58,921 bases of DNA, from contig JAYMGJ010000485.1 in assembly GCA_037178675.1 (NCBI GenBank), positions 1-58,921 of the forward strand, written 5' to 3'. Below, piece by piece: positions 46,656 to 56,964 of this stretch (the first letter of the stretch is position 1; every line of letters begins with the position of its first letter). Source of the stretch: Scleroderma bovista. Lineage: Eukaryota; Basidiomycota; Agaricomycetes; Boletales; Sclerodermataceae. The translations under genes were made by a program, and so were the position numbers. The notes under the pieces were generated by a model, which ran no database searches, was not told the DNA's origin, and saw only the letters and a list, made by a program, of their open reading frames with translations.

Positions 46656-47720
46656 CTAAGCAACTCCCAGAATACCCCAAATGGCCTTTCCAATGATGCG
46701 AACGCCATCGCAAGCCCTACCATCTACATGTTGCTTTCCAGGTATCCCATCTGCTCGTTCTCGACCGTCAGCAGTAATGGCTTCTCCGAAAATATGGGAG
46801 CGTGCATCCAAGATCGCATGCATGATTCCGGGCGTGAATTCCGGGTGACCTTGTATGGTGAATATGTGGATAGAGGAAAGAGGCACTGGTGGTGAGCCTG
46901 ATTCAATCGACTCTATAGAGGGGGCCGAGGACTGGTCAAATACGATAAAGCCTTGATTGAGACAAACAGTAGTTGATCCGAGAAGATAACAGTTGGGTGG
47001 AAGAGTAGGTACATGATCCCGATGCATTTGTTGAATGTCCTTTCGACAAGATGTTAGTAAGTCATACTTCCAAAGTTCTCAGTACTCACTAATTCCTCCG
47101 AGCCAAATATCACTTTGCCAAGGGGAGTAAGCTGCAGAGTAGTAACTGCGACTTCCCATTTACCGTCGTTCGGGGTGCATGATCCGCCTAGTGCCCTTGC
47201 GATGATTTGGTGACCGAAGCAGATGCCTGGGACAGCATGAGTGGGTCAATCCCAATGTCAAATGATTCGTACCGAATATCTTCATCTTTGGCCTCTCCTC
47301 GATGATGCGTTTCACGTATGCTACGAGTCTATTGATCCACTCAATGTCCTCGTATGCCGATGATGCTGTACGAACATAGACGGTTATACGTAGATCCAAT
47401 GAGTTTGAGGTCGTGTGTCTCGACTTACGGGACCCGCTGATGAGTAAACCGTCATATTCGACGTCGTCCGGAGGATATTCCATCTTATTCACTACATCGT
47501 ATCCATCTAGGGTGAACGACATTGGCTCTGTTCCTTTTGCCCCAACGTAAGTGGTTTCGATGAGGCTACAGACAGACCACACACCAGGTCTCGATACATC
47601 AAGAGACGCTTCCAACAGTGTTCGAAATATCGGTGTGTAGTCACCGACTGTCTCCAGAATGACAGGCACTGGTTGGCTGCACTTTAATAATGCTAAGCGG
47701 AACTTGGCGGATGGTCGCAT
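46656..47720 (-). CDS. Class I glutamine amidotransferase-like protein
   Basis: A stand-alone class I amidotransferase domain of the GMP-synthase-like type, which hydrolyses glutamine or related gamma-glutamyl compounds. ATG 47720 begins MRPSAKFRLALLKCSQPVP. DDVEYDGLLISGS marks the oxyanion-loop region. The nucleophile elbow ICFGHQIIARALGG is reached after a CCCAG acceptor near 47233. The catalytic His-Glu pair is in TIQGHPEFTP. The stop is at 46656-46658. All three triad residues are present, and the gene appears intact with several short introns. The substrate is not predictable; fungal relatives are annotated only as amidotransferase-like. A broken copy of its second half lies just upstream at about 48.2-48.6 kb. 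Confidence 0.85.
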
Positions 47721-48164
47721 GCCGATATTGAAAGAAGTGAGGGTAAGTTTTGGGTACTCGTATCTCGAAGTATAAGTTACTAATCAAGTACTATGATTGT
47801 TGTCGAATACGGCGGAGTAGAAACACCTTGCTGTCTACTCGTAACACCAGCTGACACGAACAGGTTAGTGCTGCAACCTCGCATCGTTAGGGTCATCCTA
47901 CACAAGAGTCAGTTCGGCTCATTGAATGCGATGTTCCACTGCCCAAAATAGCGAGGCTCGGACGATCGGTAACTGCTATGCGCGGTCTCAGTATTGGGAA
48001 TAGTATGGGGTACAGTGTTTACGAGTAAGCCCCGTGAATGGCCAATAAATCACAGTTGACGAATACAGTCCCTGGACTCGATTATACCGTATCAGACCCA
48101 TTGCCTATAATCACCTGAGTGACAGTATTAATCCCGCATAAAAACACTTCCCTAGATCACAGGG
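47721..48164. other. Spacer, no gene seen
   Basis: About 440 bp between the amidotransferase gene and its broken copy; no feature recognised. Confidence 0.4.
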
Positions 48165-48560
48165 CCCGAAATACCTTGAAATAGGATGCCAACACCATCG
48201 AAGGCCCTTCCGTCGACCCGTTGTGTTCCAGGTATACCATCTGCTCGTTTTCGTCCATTAGCTGTGGTGCTTTCTACCATGTATCCAAGAATGCATGCAT
48301 GATTTTGGTGTGAACTCTGGATGACCTTGTAGCGTGAAGATCTGAATGGAGGGAAGAGGCGCTGGGAGCGAGCCTGATTCGATTGACTCTATAGGGGGGG
48401 GGGGGGTCAGGGACAAAGCCTTGATTGGGAGTACTAACGCAGGTCGATCCGAGACGACAATTTGGTGGAAGATCACTGGACACATGGTCCTGATGCCATT
48501 TGTTGGATTTCCCATAGTGTTCGGAATGACAGACTGTAACTCGTTGCACTCTAATATGCT
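48165..48560 (-). pseudogene. Partial duplicate of the glutamine amidotransferase
   Basis: Minus-strand fragments match the second half of the gene at 46656-47720. IESIESGSLPAPLPSIQIFTL followed by QGHPEFTP corresponds to IESIESGSPPVPLSSIHIFTI and QGHPEFTP of the intact copy. Upstream, DHV, then PPNC and NQGF, match only if the frame is changed at least twice. After PEFTP the copy shifts frame again. A run of 13 G at about 48394-48406 lies in the region. The first half, with the nucleophile cysteine, is missing. Confidence 0.75.
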
Positions 48561-48662
48561 GATACTACGATCGACGGATTGAAGGTCTGGGAACTCGGGT
48601 GGTTTTCGGGTACCGTCATGTCCATGGCAACTGAAGTATAGTGATTCTCGACGAATGATCAT

Positions 48663-48997
48663 TGCAATAGCTAACTACAAAATGCGTATTCGTGCTTATT
48701 ACGATGGTCACACTGACTTACATACTTGAATTCTGTTATACTTGTGCCAGCTTAGAGAATCACTATGTTCTTAGTGACTTGACAATCATTGGAGCGGTTC
48801 GCGTACAAATCAATGATGATATTACTACATGGTCACTGCGCGAGTGCTGCCCGCACAATGGTAATGGTACCGTTGTGTTAGGTGTATCCCAGAGGACGTG
48901 TTGCATATAAACCATCTGTTGGTGATCCATAGGCAGAAAGCCGCGGCCCCCGATAAAATAGCATTTTATAAGGACAAGTTAACAGCCTAACCTTGGT
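48663..48997. other. Spacer, no gene seen
   Basis: About 335 bp with one short plus-strand frame and no recognisable feature. Confidence 0.4.
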
Positions 48998-49915
48998 CTA
49001 ATCCAAACGCTCCTCGATGTCCATGGGCGCCGCAGGTGCATCGATCGTCTTGATTGGACCATTGAATCATTTATGTGCCAATAACACCCACATAAGTGAT
49101 GCAAACGAGAACACCCCCATGATAATGACTGCTGCATAGTCTGCAAGAATCAGTTCCACTTGCGAAAATGATAAACATTAAGGTCACATACTCATCTCTC
49201 GGGCAGTTGTTGCTTGTGCAGTAGGGAAGCAGAGGAGCACAACAACGAAGACGACCCAAGCGACTGCGACGATGCCTATAGGCAGGTACCATTCACCAAG
49301 CGAGAACGCGCCAGGAAGCAGCTTGTCGCGACCACATGTGATACGCAGGAAGACTGGCACGATATACGAGACATAAAAGCCAATAACAGACGCCCTGTTT
49401 TGGAAACCAACGTGAGTGCAACATTGCCTACGAACCCTTCATCCACAGGCAACGATATACTAACCCAGCGAGAGAAGCTAATGCAGCGGTCGAAAAACTC
49501 AGCAGACCACACAGCGCTGAGCCTCCCATAACAAATCACACGCAATTCACTGGCGTTCGCGTGCGCGGATCAATGCGCTTCCACAATTGTGAGCAAGGCA
49601 AAGCGTTGTCTCTAGCAAAAGCGAAGACAACCCGTGAAGCATCTACACCTTGAGCAGCACCTGCGACAAACTAGGTAATATGTCAGAATAGAACATAGTC
49701 CTCCTCACGAGATAAACCTGCCTGTACGACAATGATCATACTCCAGATAGCCAGCATACCCCTCTTTCCCAAGACACCTAAAAATAATTGACCCATCGGT
49801 AAAGGTAGATCAGTAGCCAATAGGTCAGTCACTGATGTCGTGGCGAAGGAGGCGGCGATTAATAGAAGCCAGCCGAGAACCTGAGTGCCAACAACCCCGA
49901 ACAACAATCATGCAA
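48998..49915 (-). pseudogene. Decayed APC-family amino-acid permease
   Basis: The C-terminal half of an amino-acid/GABA-permease-type transporter is readable: VVGTQVLGWLLLIAASFATT, then MIIVVQ joining (probable GC-AG intron) FVAGAAQGVDASRVVFAFAR and DNALPCSQLWKRIDPRTRTP. ASVIGFYVSYIVPVFLRI, a further hydrophobic segment and NGPIKTIDAPAAP follow, ending at TAG 48998-49000. Two in-frame TGA codons interrupt it: at 49536-49538 (after RTPVNCV) and at 49067-49069 (after LLAHK). Both fall where relatives usually have tryptophan. No intron removes them. The first half of the protein is not found intact; a faint match (ITEFVDN near 50060) hints that remains extend to about 50.2 kb. A functional transporter is unlikely. 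Confidence 0.75.
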
Positions 49916-50474
49916 TAAATCAGCGAAGTACAGGCTTCTCGGTGGCAATAGCCTAGGTGCGCTTGATCTTTGAACATCGCTGGGCTGAATAGTTTTCATT
50001 CACCTCGTCAGCTTCGCATCGGTTGGGCATCCGAAGTCCTCTGTAGACCGAGCCGCGTTGTCCACAAATTCTGTAATAATATGGTCGTTTGTTCTGCCAA
50101 GCCGCAAGCGCAAGCGGCATTTCGAGTAGGTTGATACGCAGAGAAATACAATGGCGGCGATATAAGAGCACGAGGACGGCACGTAGTGTTTCCAGAAGGC
50201 CTGTGCTCGCATGCCAAAGATGGTGTATGTACGGATATGAGAAATGATACGAATGGTGCATTGCCGGGAATGTGAGAAAATGGTGCTGACAAATACATTC
50301 CTTTTCCGTCGTTCTGTTTCAAAATGCCTGCATCAACCGTGCCACGACAGCCACAACAGACTTGTTGGCTTTCCTCGTTCCTCATACCCTTCTCGAGCTT
50401 GTTGAATATTTGTAGGCACGGCATCATCTATTCTCTACGGAAGTGCATACCAGCTGACGCGACTGCAGAACGCC

Positions 50475-51492
50475 ATGGGCGAAGTTGTTAATGCCATTGT
50501 GGCTGTTGCGGTCATAATCATCATCTTCCGCTGGGTTACATCAGGTTGGTATCCTGTTTTCCTCGCCAATTAACTCGTCGACAAGGTTTCACGGTCTACT
50601 ATTTGGACGATTCCTTTATGTTCCGTGGGTTTACTGATCCTCGGACCCAACTATCTCTTGTCACTGGGTTTGATACGGCTCGCTTACCCTCTGCTCAGGC
50701 TCTTCGTCATCAAACGATGCAAGGAGATCGGCACCTGCTTTACTTGGTTTTCGACCCAAGCATGTAACACAGGAGATGGTGCATTGCTTCTGTCCGGTTT
50801 CCCGAATATGACTCATGAGTCGCCAATAGGTCAATCAAATTCATGCAATGTTTCCGGATATCCCACCGTGGGTGATCCTTCCATTATTGATTGCTCCTTA
50901 CACCCAGAACTTATTGTATTGCATGTGGTGATGCCTGGTTGTACCTCGCACTTCACAATTCCGCCCCTGTCCCTCGTTTTAGAGATAACGTCCGCTTCGA
51001 TCTTCTCCGCACTGGTAGTGTGGAGCTCACATCTAACAAAATTCTAGAACGTGGATTTCTGGAGCCTGTGAGTATTTGTTTTCTCATTTCGGATTTGCCT
51101 ACTATCATGGCTCACCATCGGATAGCCTCCTCCGGCTTATTATAATATCTACCCTCGTGCCGAGGCCACCGCACAACGACCGTTGACCGCGTCTTCCAGT
51201 GTCTCGAATTTGTCTGATTGCAGCACGAACGCGCCATCCCTTATCGAACGCTACCACTTACATGAGCGTATAATTACATCCTCACCCCCTGAGAATATCG
51301 AAGCGGGTGGCAAGGCGAAGTGGGAAGATACATCGGAAAAGCGCGAAATGAGTTTACGAGAACGAAAGGCTCAAATGATTCTGGCAGCTAGACAGTATGT
51401 AATAATGGTCTTTTCGACTGTGGAAGCAACGACTCAATGTATCTCCTAGGCGATTGATTGCTCAGCAGCAGAAAGAGAACGCTTCAGAGTAA
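50475..51492 (+). CDS. CUE-domain ER membrane protein, CUE1-like
   Basis: Six exons (50475-50544, 50699-50778, 50830-50867, 50983-51067, 51126-51394, 51450-51492) sum to 585 nt, 194 residues. An N-terminal membrane anchor (VNAIVAVAVIIIIFRWV) is followed by GFRPKHVTQEMVNQIHAMFP and DIPPDNVRFDLLRTGSVE, a CUE ubiquitin-binding domain with its MFP and LL landmarks, then ILERGFLEPPPPAYYNIYPR. The C-terminus is an amphipathic basic helix (SLRERKAQMILAARQRLIAQ), in the place of the Ubc7-binding region of yeast Cue1. Cue1 tethers and activates Ubc7 at the ER for degradation of misfolded proteins. A CUE1 role is inferred from architecture. Its coding exons are tiny, so it is invisible in simple frame scans. 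Confidence 0.87.
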
Positions 51493-52238
51493 CAGGCAGT
51501 GGGTTCGAGGTGTGTTGTAAATTGTATTTCATTTACTTGATGTTCTACACGTAATGATCCGATTATTCGAATAATTGTTGCAATACACTCAATCTTGTCG
51601 GCCATCCAGGGGCGAGTATCAAGTTAACTGTCCCACGAACTGAGAATGCTATCATTTACCGTTGGGAAGAGTACCATTTTCTGAGGTATCATCCCTGTGA
51701 TCATAAGCTGATCACCGATGATATGAAGTTCCAAAGGCTGGGCTCAGTTGCCGCAGGGGAGTAAAGATGGTGTGCTCTCTATGTAATACGTTGGTAACAC
51801 ATACAATTGTGTTCCCTGCCTCCCGACTTGTGGATGTGGATTTACATAAGCAGTGTTCATAGGAGACCATAGCAGCTGTTGCGGTTGGGCACAGCTACTA
51901 CCGAAGCAAGCCTGACATAGCAACTGATAGGGAGCCTTCCATCCTAGATACCATAGACACTCGAGACCTACTGGTGAACGCGACCCATTCGACTAGGTTC
52001 CGACTTGCAACCGGTACATCTCAATAACTTGTCTTAAGCCACATGTACGTGTGTTGACCAGTGAGTTTCAGTGCTTCTTAATTCAATCAATATATTGATT
52101 CACCAATGTGTAACGAACATGTCCTGGGGAGTCGATTCCACCGCTCCAAGATTGAGTTTGATGAAAAGAAGACAGATGTCAATTCAAATTATTATTATTA
52201 TTTAAGAAGATACCCATGCACGGAGATCATAATCAAGA
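51493..52238. other. Convergent 3' spacer, no gene seen
   Basis: About 750 bp between the stops of the CUE1-like and uS4m genes. A short ATT/AAT-rich run is present near 52184-52203. No coding frame is supported. Confidence 0.45.
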
Positions 52239-53308
52239 CTAGCGTCGATTTTCTGGCATCCTGGCTAATTGCGACTTGCTCCGATTCCGTGGACGACGTT
52301 TCGAATACCACTCCCACGCAAGACGAACTATTTCACCGTCCGCATCATATGGTGTTGGAATCTCGCTATAGCCAGGGCGAGCAGTCGGATGGCGGACATA
52401 AACTGCGGAGCAGGTGGGGAAAGAGACTTCTGCGTATGCAGGAAGGAAGATGAACGGGGACGCGTAAGGTGGAAGATGGAAAGGCGTAAGTTTGTCGGTG
52501 GAGCTTTCTTTGGAAACGGGTTCGGAAGTGTTTGGGTCGGATGGCGATTCATTTGAGGCACCCGCAACCTCGCCGTCAGTCTCTTTCACGGTGCCAGCAC
52601 GACTATTTTTCATGCCCTCTGGCTCTTGAAGGAACGGGATTACTGCAGGATCGACCGACACCATGTCACCAGGGGCTAGGCGGGTATTCGCGTTATTGTG
52701 CTAGAGGGAATGCAATATTCTGTAAAGAGTGGTGCATGGGATTAAATAAAAGTCGCACCTTCCTGCCATTAAGCAGGACGTGGCCGTGGATGACCATCCG
52801 CCTTGCATCATATACAGAGTGGGCAAAACAGCATCGAAAAATGAAGACGTCTATTCGTCTTTCCACTTCTGCCATCATTAAGCTTCCGACTGGAGCAAGC
52901 CCTTTCTTGTCCTCTTCCTCCTTTCTTCGGATTGCCCTGTCAAGCTGTTCATTCCGTCCAGCATAGTCATCCAGAGCCAGGGTGTCACCGAGGGATGTGT
53001 GGTTGCGAGGTCGAACGTCAGGGAGAGTGGCAGGTAGATACCATCGCTTGAAGATCTTTTCGTTGATAAAATCACCATGGTAGGCACGCATGAGGGCCTT
53101 TGCTGTCCAGCGCTGCTGGAAGAGAGTCTTATTGGTGTTGTTGAATTTGACAACCCTGGCACCGAAGGAACGCTGCCAGAGGTTGAAAAGGTTTCTGACA
53201 CCCCAACTCTGCGCGAAAAATAAGACTGCATAGTAGGGTATGAGTACAGACTGGACTGACCATACGAGGCATAGCCCTCCGAAAAGTAAAGATATTTGCG
53301 TCCCTCAT
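52239..53308 (-). CDS. Mitochondrial small-subunit ribosomal protein uS4m (NAM9-like)
   Basis: Mitochondrial ribosomal protein S4, which nucleates assembly of the small subunit. ATG 53308 reads MRDANIFTFRRAMPRM and splices across 53260-53211 (approximate) to SWGVRNLFNLWQRSFGARVV. The middle has FQQRWTAKALMRAYHGDFIN, then a mitochondrial-type charged insert. The S4 RNA-binding domain is clear: RRIDVFIFRCCFAHSVYDAR followed by RMVIHGHVLLNGRK. A later intron at about 52760-52700 joins to ...NANTRLAPGDMVSVDP. A long C-terminal extension ends WYSKRRPRNRSKSQLARMPE and the stop at 52239-52241. An alternative upstream start at 53447 is in another frame and lacks family similarity. The gene is divergent from GCP2 across only 98 bp. 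Confidence 0.88.
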
Positions 53309-53406
53309 GGTCGGTGACGAAGGTTAATGTAATGTAATTGTAAAGGAAGAGGCCGATCAACCTTGGATTTGTCAAATTTGGTCTACGCGCCTCTCTTTCA
53401 ATCAAC

Positions 53407-56400
53407 ATGGATCCATACACACCACGAACGCGTCCGGGAACACGCAAAAAGAATCTAACACTATCTGCAAAGGAATATACGAAAGTATGGTTGAAACTTA
53501 TTCTTGGCTTTCACCGCGCCAATGTAGCATCGTTGCACAGATCACTGGGACAATCGCGTCTGTCCGCAGAAACCGACAACTGAGCGATGATATCGACGAG
53601 GATTTCGACACTCCTGTGCTTGCATCCCGTGGAAGTCGTAGGAGCAGTATGACTTAAAGCTTTTCCAAGTTTGATGCATTATCTTCATACTCTGCTGTAG
53701 ACCAAGAACCATCGTTCATCGCCGAGACCTCTTTCGTCCGTGCCCCACTAAACTCCCGCGTTGGAGCAACCAGCTTCAGTCCGAAGAACAAGGGAAAGGC
53801 AAGGGAGGACGTGTTGGGTCATTTACCCGTCGATTTACAGGAGGCTTTGATCCTGGAAGATTTGTTGTATGTGATGATGGTTGAGCAGTCCATCAGTTAT
53901 AACTGATAAGACTGGCTTGAACAACCTAGGGAATGGAAGGGACGCATATTCTGTATCACCCAGATTATTCCCCCGAGGATGATGATCCACTGCAAGGAGT
54001 CCGATTTGTGATTGCGTCACCCTTAGGCAAGTCTGCCCACTCCCAATCGTACCACAAAGATACTGGGGCTATCCACTACCTGGTTCTCCGCGCTGGTAGC
54101 GAAGCATCTCCTTACAGGACTGCAACATATAGTGATGACCGCTACTATTGCTACCAGCCACTTCTTTCCTCCATTGTTCATCTAAGCGAGCTTCTAACAC
54201 AGGAATTTATAGACCCCTCCATCCGAGATTTAACCGAACGAATATTGCCACTTGCTACGTACTATACAGCTATATCGGCTTTTGTTGAAAGCCGGAGTCA
54301 CCTGGAGTTTGGTCTCGTCAATCATGCTCTTTGTGCCGCCATACGCGACATGTTAAAAGTTTGTCTATCCGCTGTTCCAGAATTCGCTTTTTTGACCTTC
54401 TAGTAGGATTATCAAACCCTCCTGTCTCAACTCGAGCACGCCTTCAACACTTCTGCGCAATTTACGCTTCAGAAGCTGTGGTTCTACGTACACCCAACCG
54501 TTCACACGCTCTCGTTAATTTACCAGCTCGTCCTTGAATTGACAACAACGGAGGACGACGATGCCTCCTCCATTTCATCATCGTCATCTGATCCGGAACA
54601 ATCGGCTCGAGACGAAGCTCTGGGGTTAGGTGGAGCGAAACTTAAGGCCGTACTTTCGGAGATGACTAAATCTTCAACGAGCGCAGCCATCCCTGTCAAA
54701 GGCGGTGAGGTGTTGACAGTGATATACGACCGCATGCAAGGAATGTCAGGTGACCCCACAGCGCGTAAGGTGTATGGGACACTGATGAACGCAGCTGGTG
54801 CACCGTACGTGGAGATGTTGCGAGAGTGGGCGACGACAGGGAGGTTGCATGACCCTTACGAAGAGTTATGTCTGAAAGAGAGTAAATTCATAAGCAAGGG
54901 GATTTTGGAAGTGGACTATACGGACGAATACTGGGAAAGGCGGTATACGGTCAGTTCAGAGTGCCAGCCCGAACAACATCAGCTGATACCTGAACTAGCT
55001 ACGAGATGGATCGACATGGTCATCCAAGCGACAACATACAGGAGTTCCACCACCCAGAACCCCAGGTGGACGACTACCCGGTGGTGCATGTATACCCCCG
55101 ATGCTTGAAGGATGGAAGCACAAGGTCCTCCTATCAGGAAAGTATTTGAACGTCATTCGTGAATGTGGCATCGAGGTACAGGCCATTCAACCCCGTGAAG
55201 AACCAAAACTTTCCATGGATGATGAGAAGTGAGCACATTATTATTGCTTCCTGTGTAATGTTCATGCTGTAGTATCTTTAGGCTGTACAAATTCGTTGAG
55301 GATGCATATACCCATGCGAACCGCACACTTCTGCGCCTCCTTCTACAAGATCAACAGCTCATCCCACGCCTTCGCTCCCTTAAGCGTTATTTCTTCCTCT
55401 CTCAAGCATCATTTCTCACACATCTCCTCGACCTTGCTCACACGGAATTAAAGAAGCCCGCCAAATCAGCGAGTATTGTAAAACTGCAAAGTTTGTTGGA
55501 CCTTGCACTCAGCAGCGAGGACGCTTCTTTCCGTGAGGATGTCAAAGTGACCATGGCCAATTCTGGCCTGTATGAATGGCTATTGAAAGTCATCAGCGTG
55601 AGTGGGGTCATCGGTGGGGAGGAAGGCGAGGGAAATCCAGATATGGCCGTGCATGAAGACTCGAAGAAGGATCGGGATAAGGACAAGGAAGACAAGAAAG
55701 GGATTCTAGGTATGTCTCACAGGGTTTTGGCATTCTCATTCCCGATGCCTGACCAGAATATAGCTATTGATGCACTTGCCCTTGATTATACGGTTAAATT
55801 TCCCCTTTCTCTCGTCATCTCTCGCAAAACAATTTTGCGGTACCAACTACTATTTCGCTTCCTCCTACATCTCAAGCATGTGGAGCAGTCCCTGGCATCA
55901 ATGTGGATCGAGCAGAAGACCACCCCTTGGCGGCGACCCGTCCCCAGCCACCCAGAGTTCGAGCAATGGCGGTTACGGGTTACTCATCTCCGGACACGAA
56001 TGCTTACTTTTGTACAGCAGATTCTTGCATTTGTGACATTCGAGGTGCTCGAGCCAAATTGGCGTGCGTTGGAAGTTAAGTTGACCAAGGTTACGACTGT
56101 GGATCAATTACTGCGAGATCATGTCGATTTTCTGGACACTTGCTTGAAGGAGTGTATGTTGACGAGTGCAAAGCTACTAAGAGTGAGTTCGTGGCTTTAA
56201 ATTTAGGCAGTCTTAGAATGAATCGCCTGGTTGGTTTGGTGTGCAGGCTTATTCACGGTTAATTGTAACCTGTTCAACATTCGCACTTTATTCCGCGTCA
56301 TTCACCAAGTCTGCCAACCAAGCACTTGCTGCCGCTGAAGCAGGCGATGGAGATCAGGCGATGGGCAAGCGTTGGGAATTCCTGAAGAAATTCGAGTCTA

Positions 56401-56636
56401 ACTTCAATCATTGGTTTGTACACACCTCTTCCTTGCCCCTTGATTCACCGACTATTTGGCTAATAATGCTTTCGTTCTCCAGGTTCAAGGTGCGTTTACT
56501 CTCCAATGACCGTTTATAGAGCATCTTTTCTCATTGATGATAGTTTCATCTGGACTGTGTGCAATACTACGCATCGAGCGAGAACGTAACTCTTTTGCCG
56601 TTGGTGGTCAGACTGAATAGCATTAAAACGACCTAG
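53407..56636 (+). CDS. Gamma-tubulin complex protein 2 (SPC97/ALP4 family)
   Basis: Core gamma-tubulin small-complex subunit that nucleates microtubules at the spindle pole body. ATG 53407 reads MDPYTPRTRPGTRKKN. Landmarks are LQEALILEDLLYVMMGMEGT (GRIP1 start), LPLATYYTAISAFVESRSH, KVLLSGKYLNVIRECG, RLRSLKRYFFLSQASFLTHL, then GRIP2: LDYTVKFPLSLVISRKTILR, LLFRFLLHLKHVEQSL, RTRMLTFVQQILAFVTFEVL and DFLDTCLKECMLTSAKLL. The end, LLPLVVRLNSIKTT, stops at 56634-56636. A 7-nt exon (G TTC AAG, about 56482-56488) sits between two introns near the end. The order and spacing fit GCP2 better than GCP3, whose central motifs differ. A Lys/Asp-rich insert (KKDRDKDKEDKKG) precedes GRIP2. Confidence 0.92.
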
Positions 56637-56964
56637 TTTACTTTTGGTAGTGACGTTCATTGCACCGTTTGTTTTAATGTTGTCAGATCTACAGCTGTGC
56701 TATGATTGTTGTAGATACCGAAATCTATGTAAACAATACAGAGCTAAGGCAATACATGTTTCGCCAAAGGTGAACACCATAGGAGCAGAACAAATACAAA
56801 AGTCAAGATGCCTAACGAACCGTTTTCCCCGCAAACCAGGTCGGTATGGGCATGGATATTATACAACTTCAAAATGCAAAGGATGGCGATTTGTGTTGAT
56901 CTTATATTGCGTCTGTCATATAAGCACGAGATCTAGTCCGTTCATCCGGTTCTCGTCGCTTCTG
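56637..56964. other. Convergent 3' spacer
   Basis: 328 bp between the GCP2 stop and the ferric-reductase stop; no coding feature supported. Confidence 0.45.

Noticed and set aside
50008..50427. 139-codon minus-strand frame upstream of the permease remnant
   Set aside because: No protein character beyond a possible faint permease match in a neighbouring frame; more likely decayed sequence.
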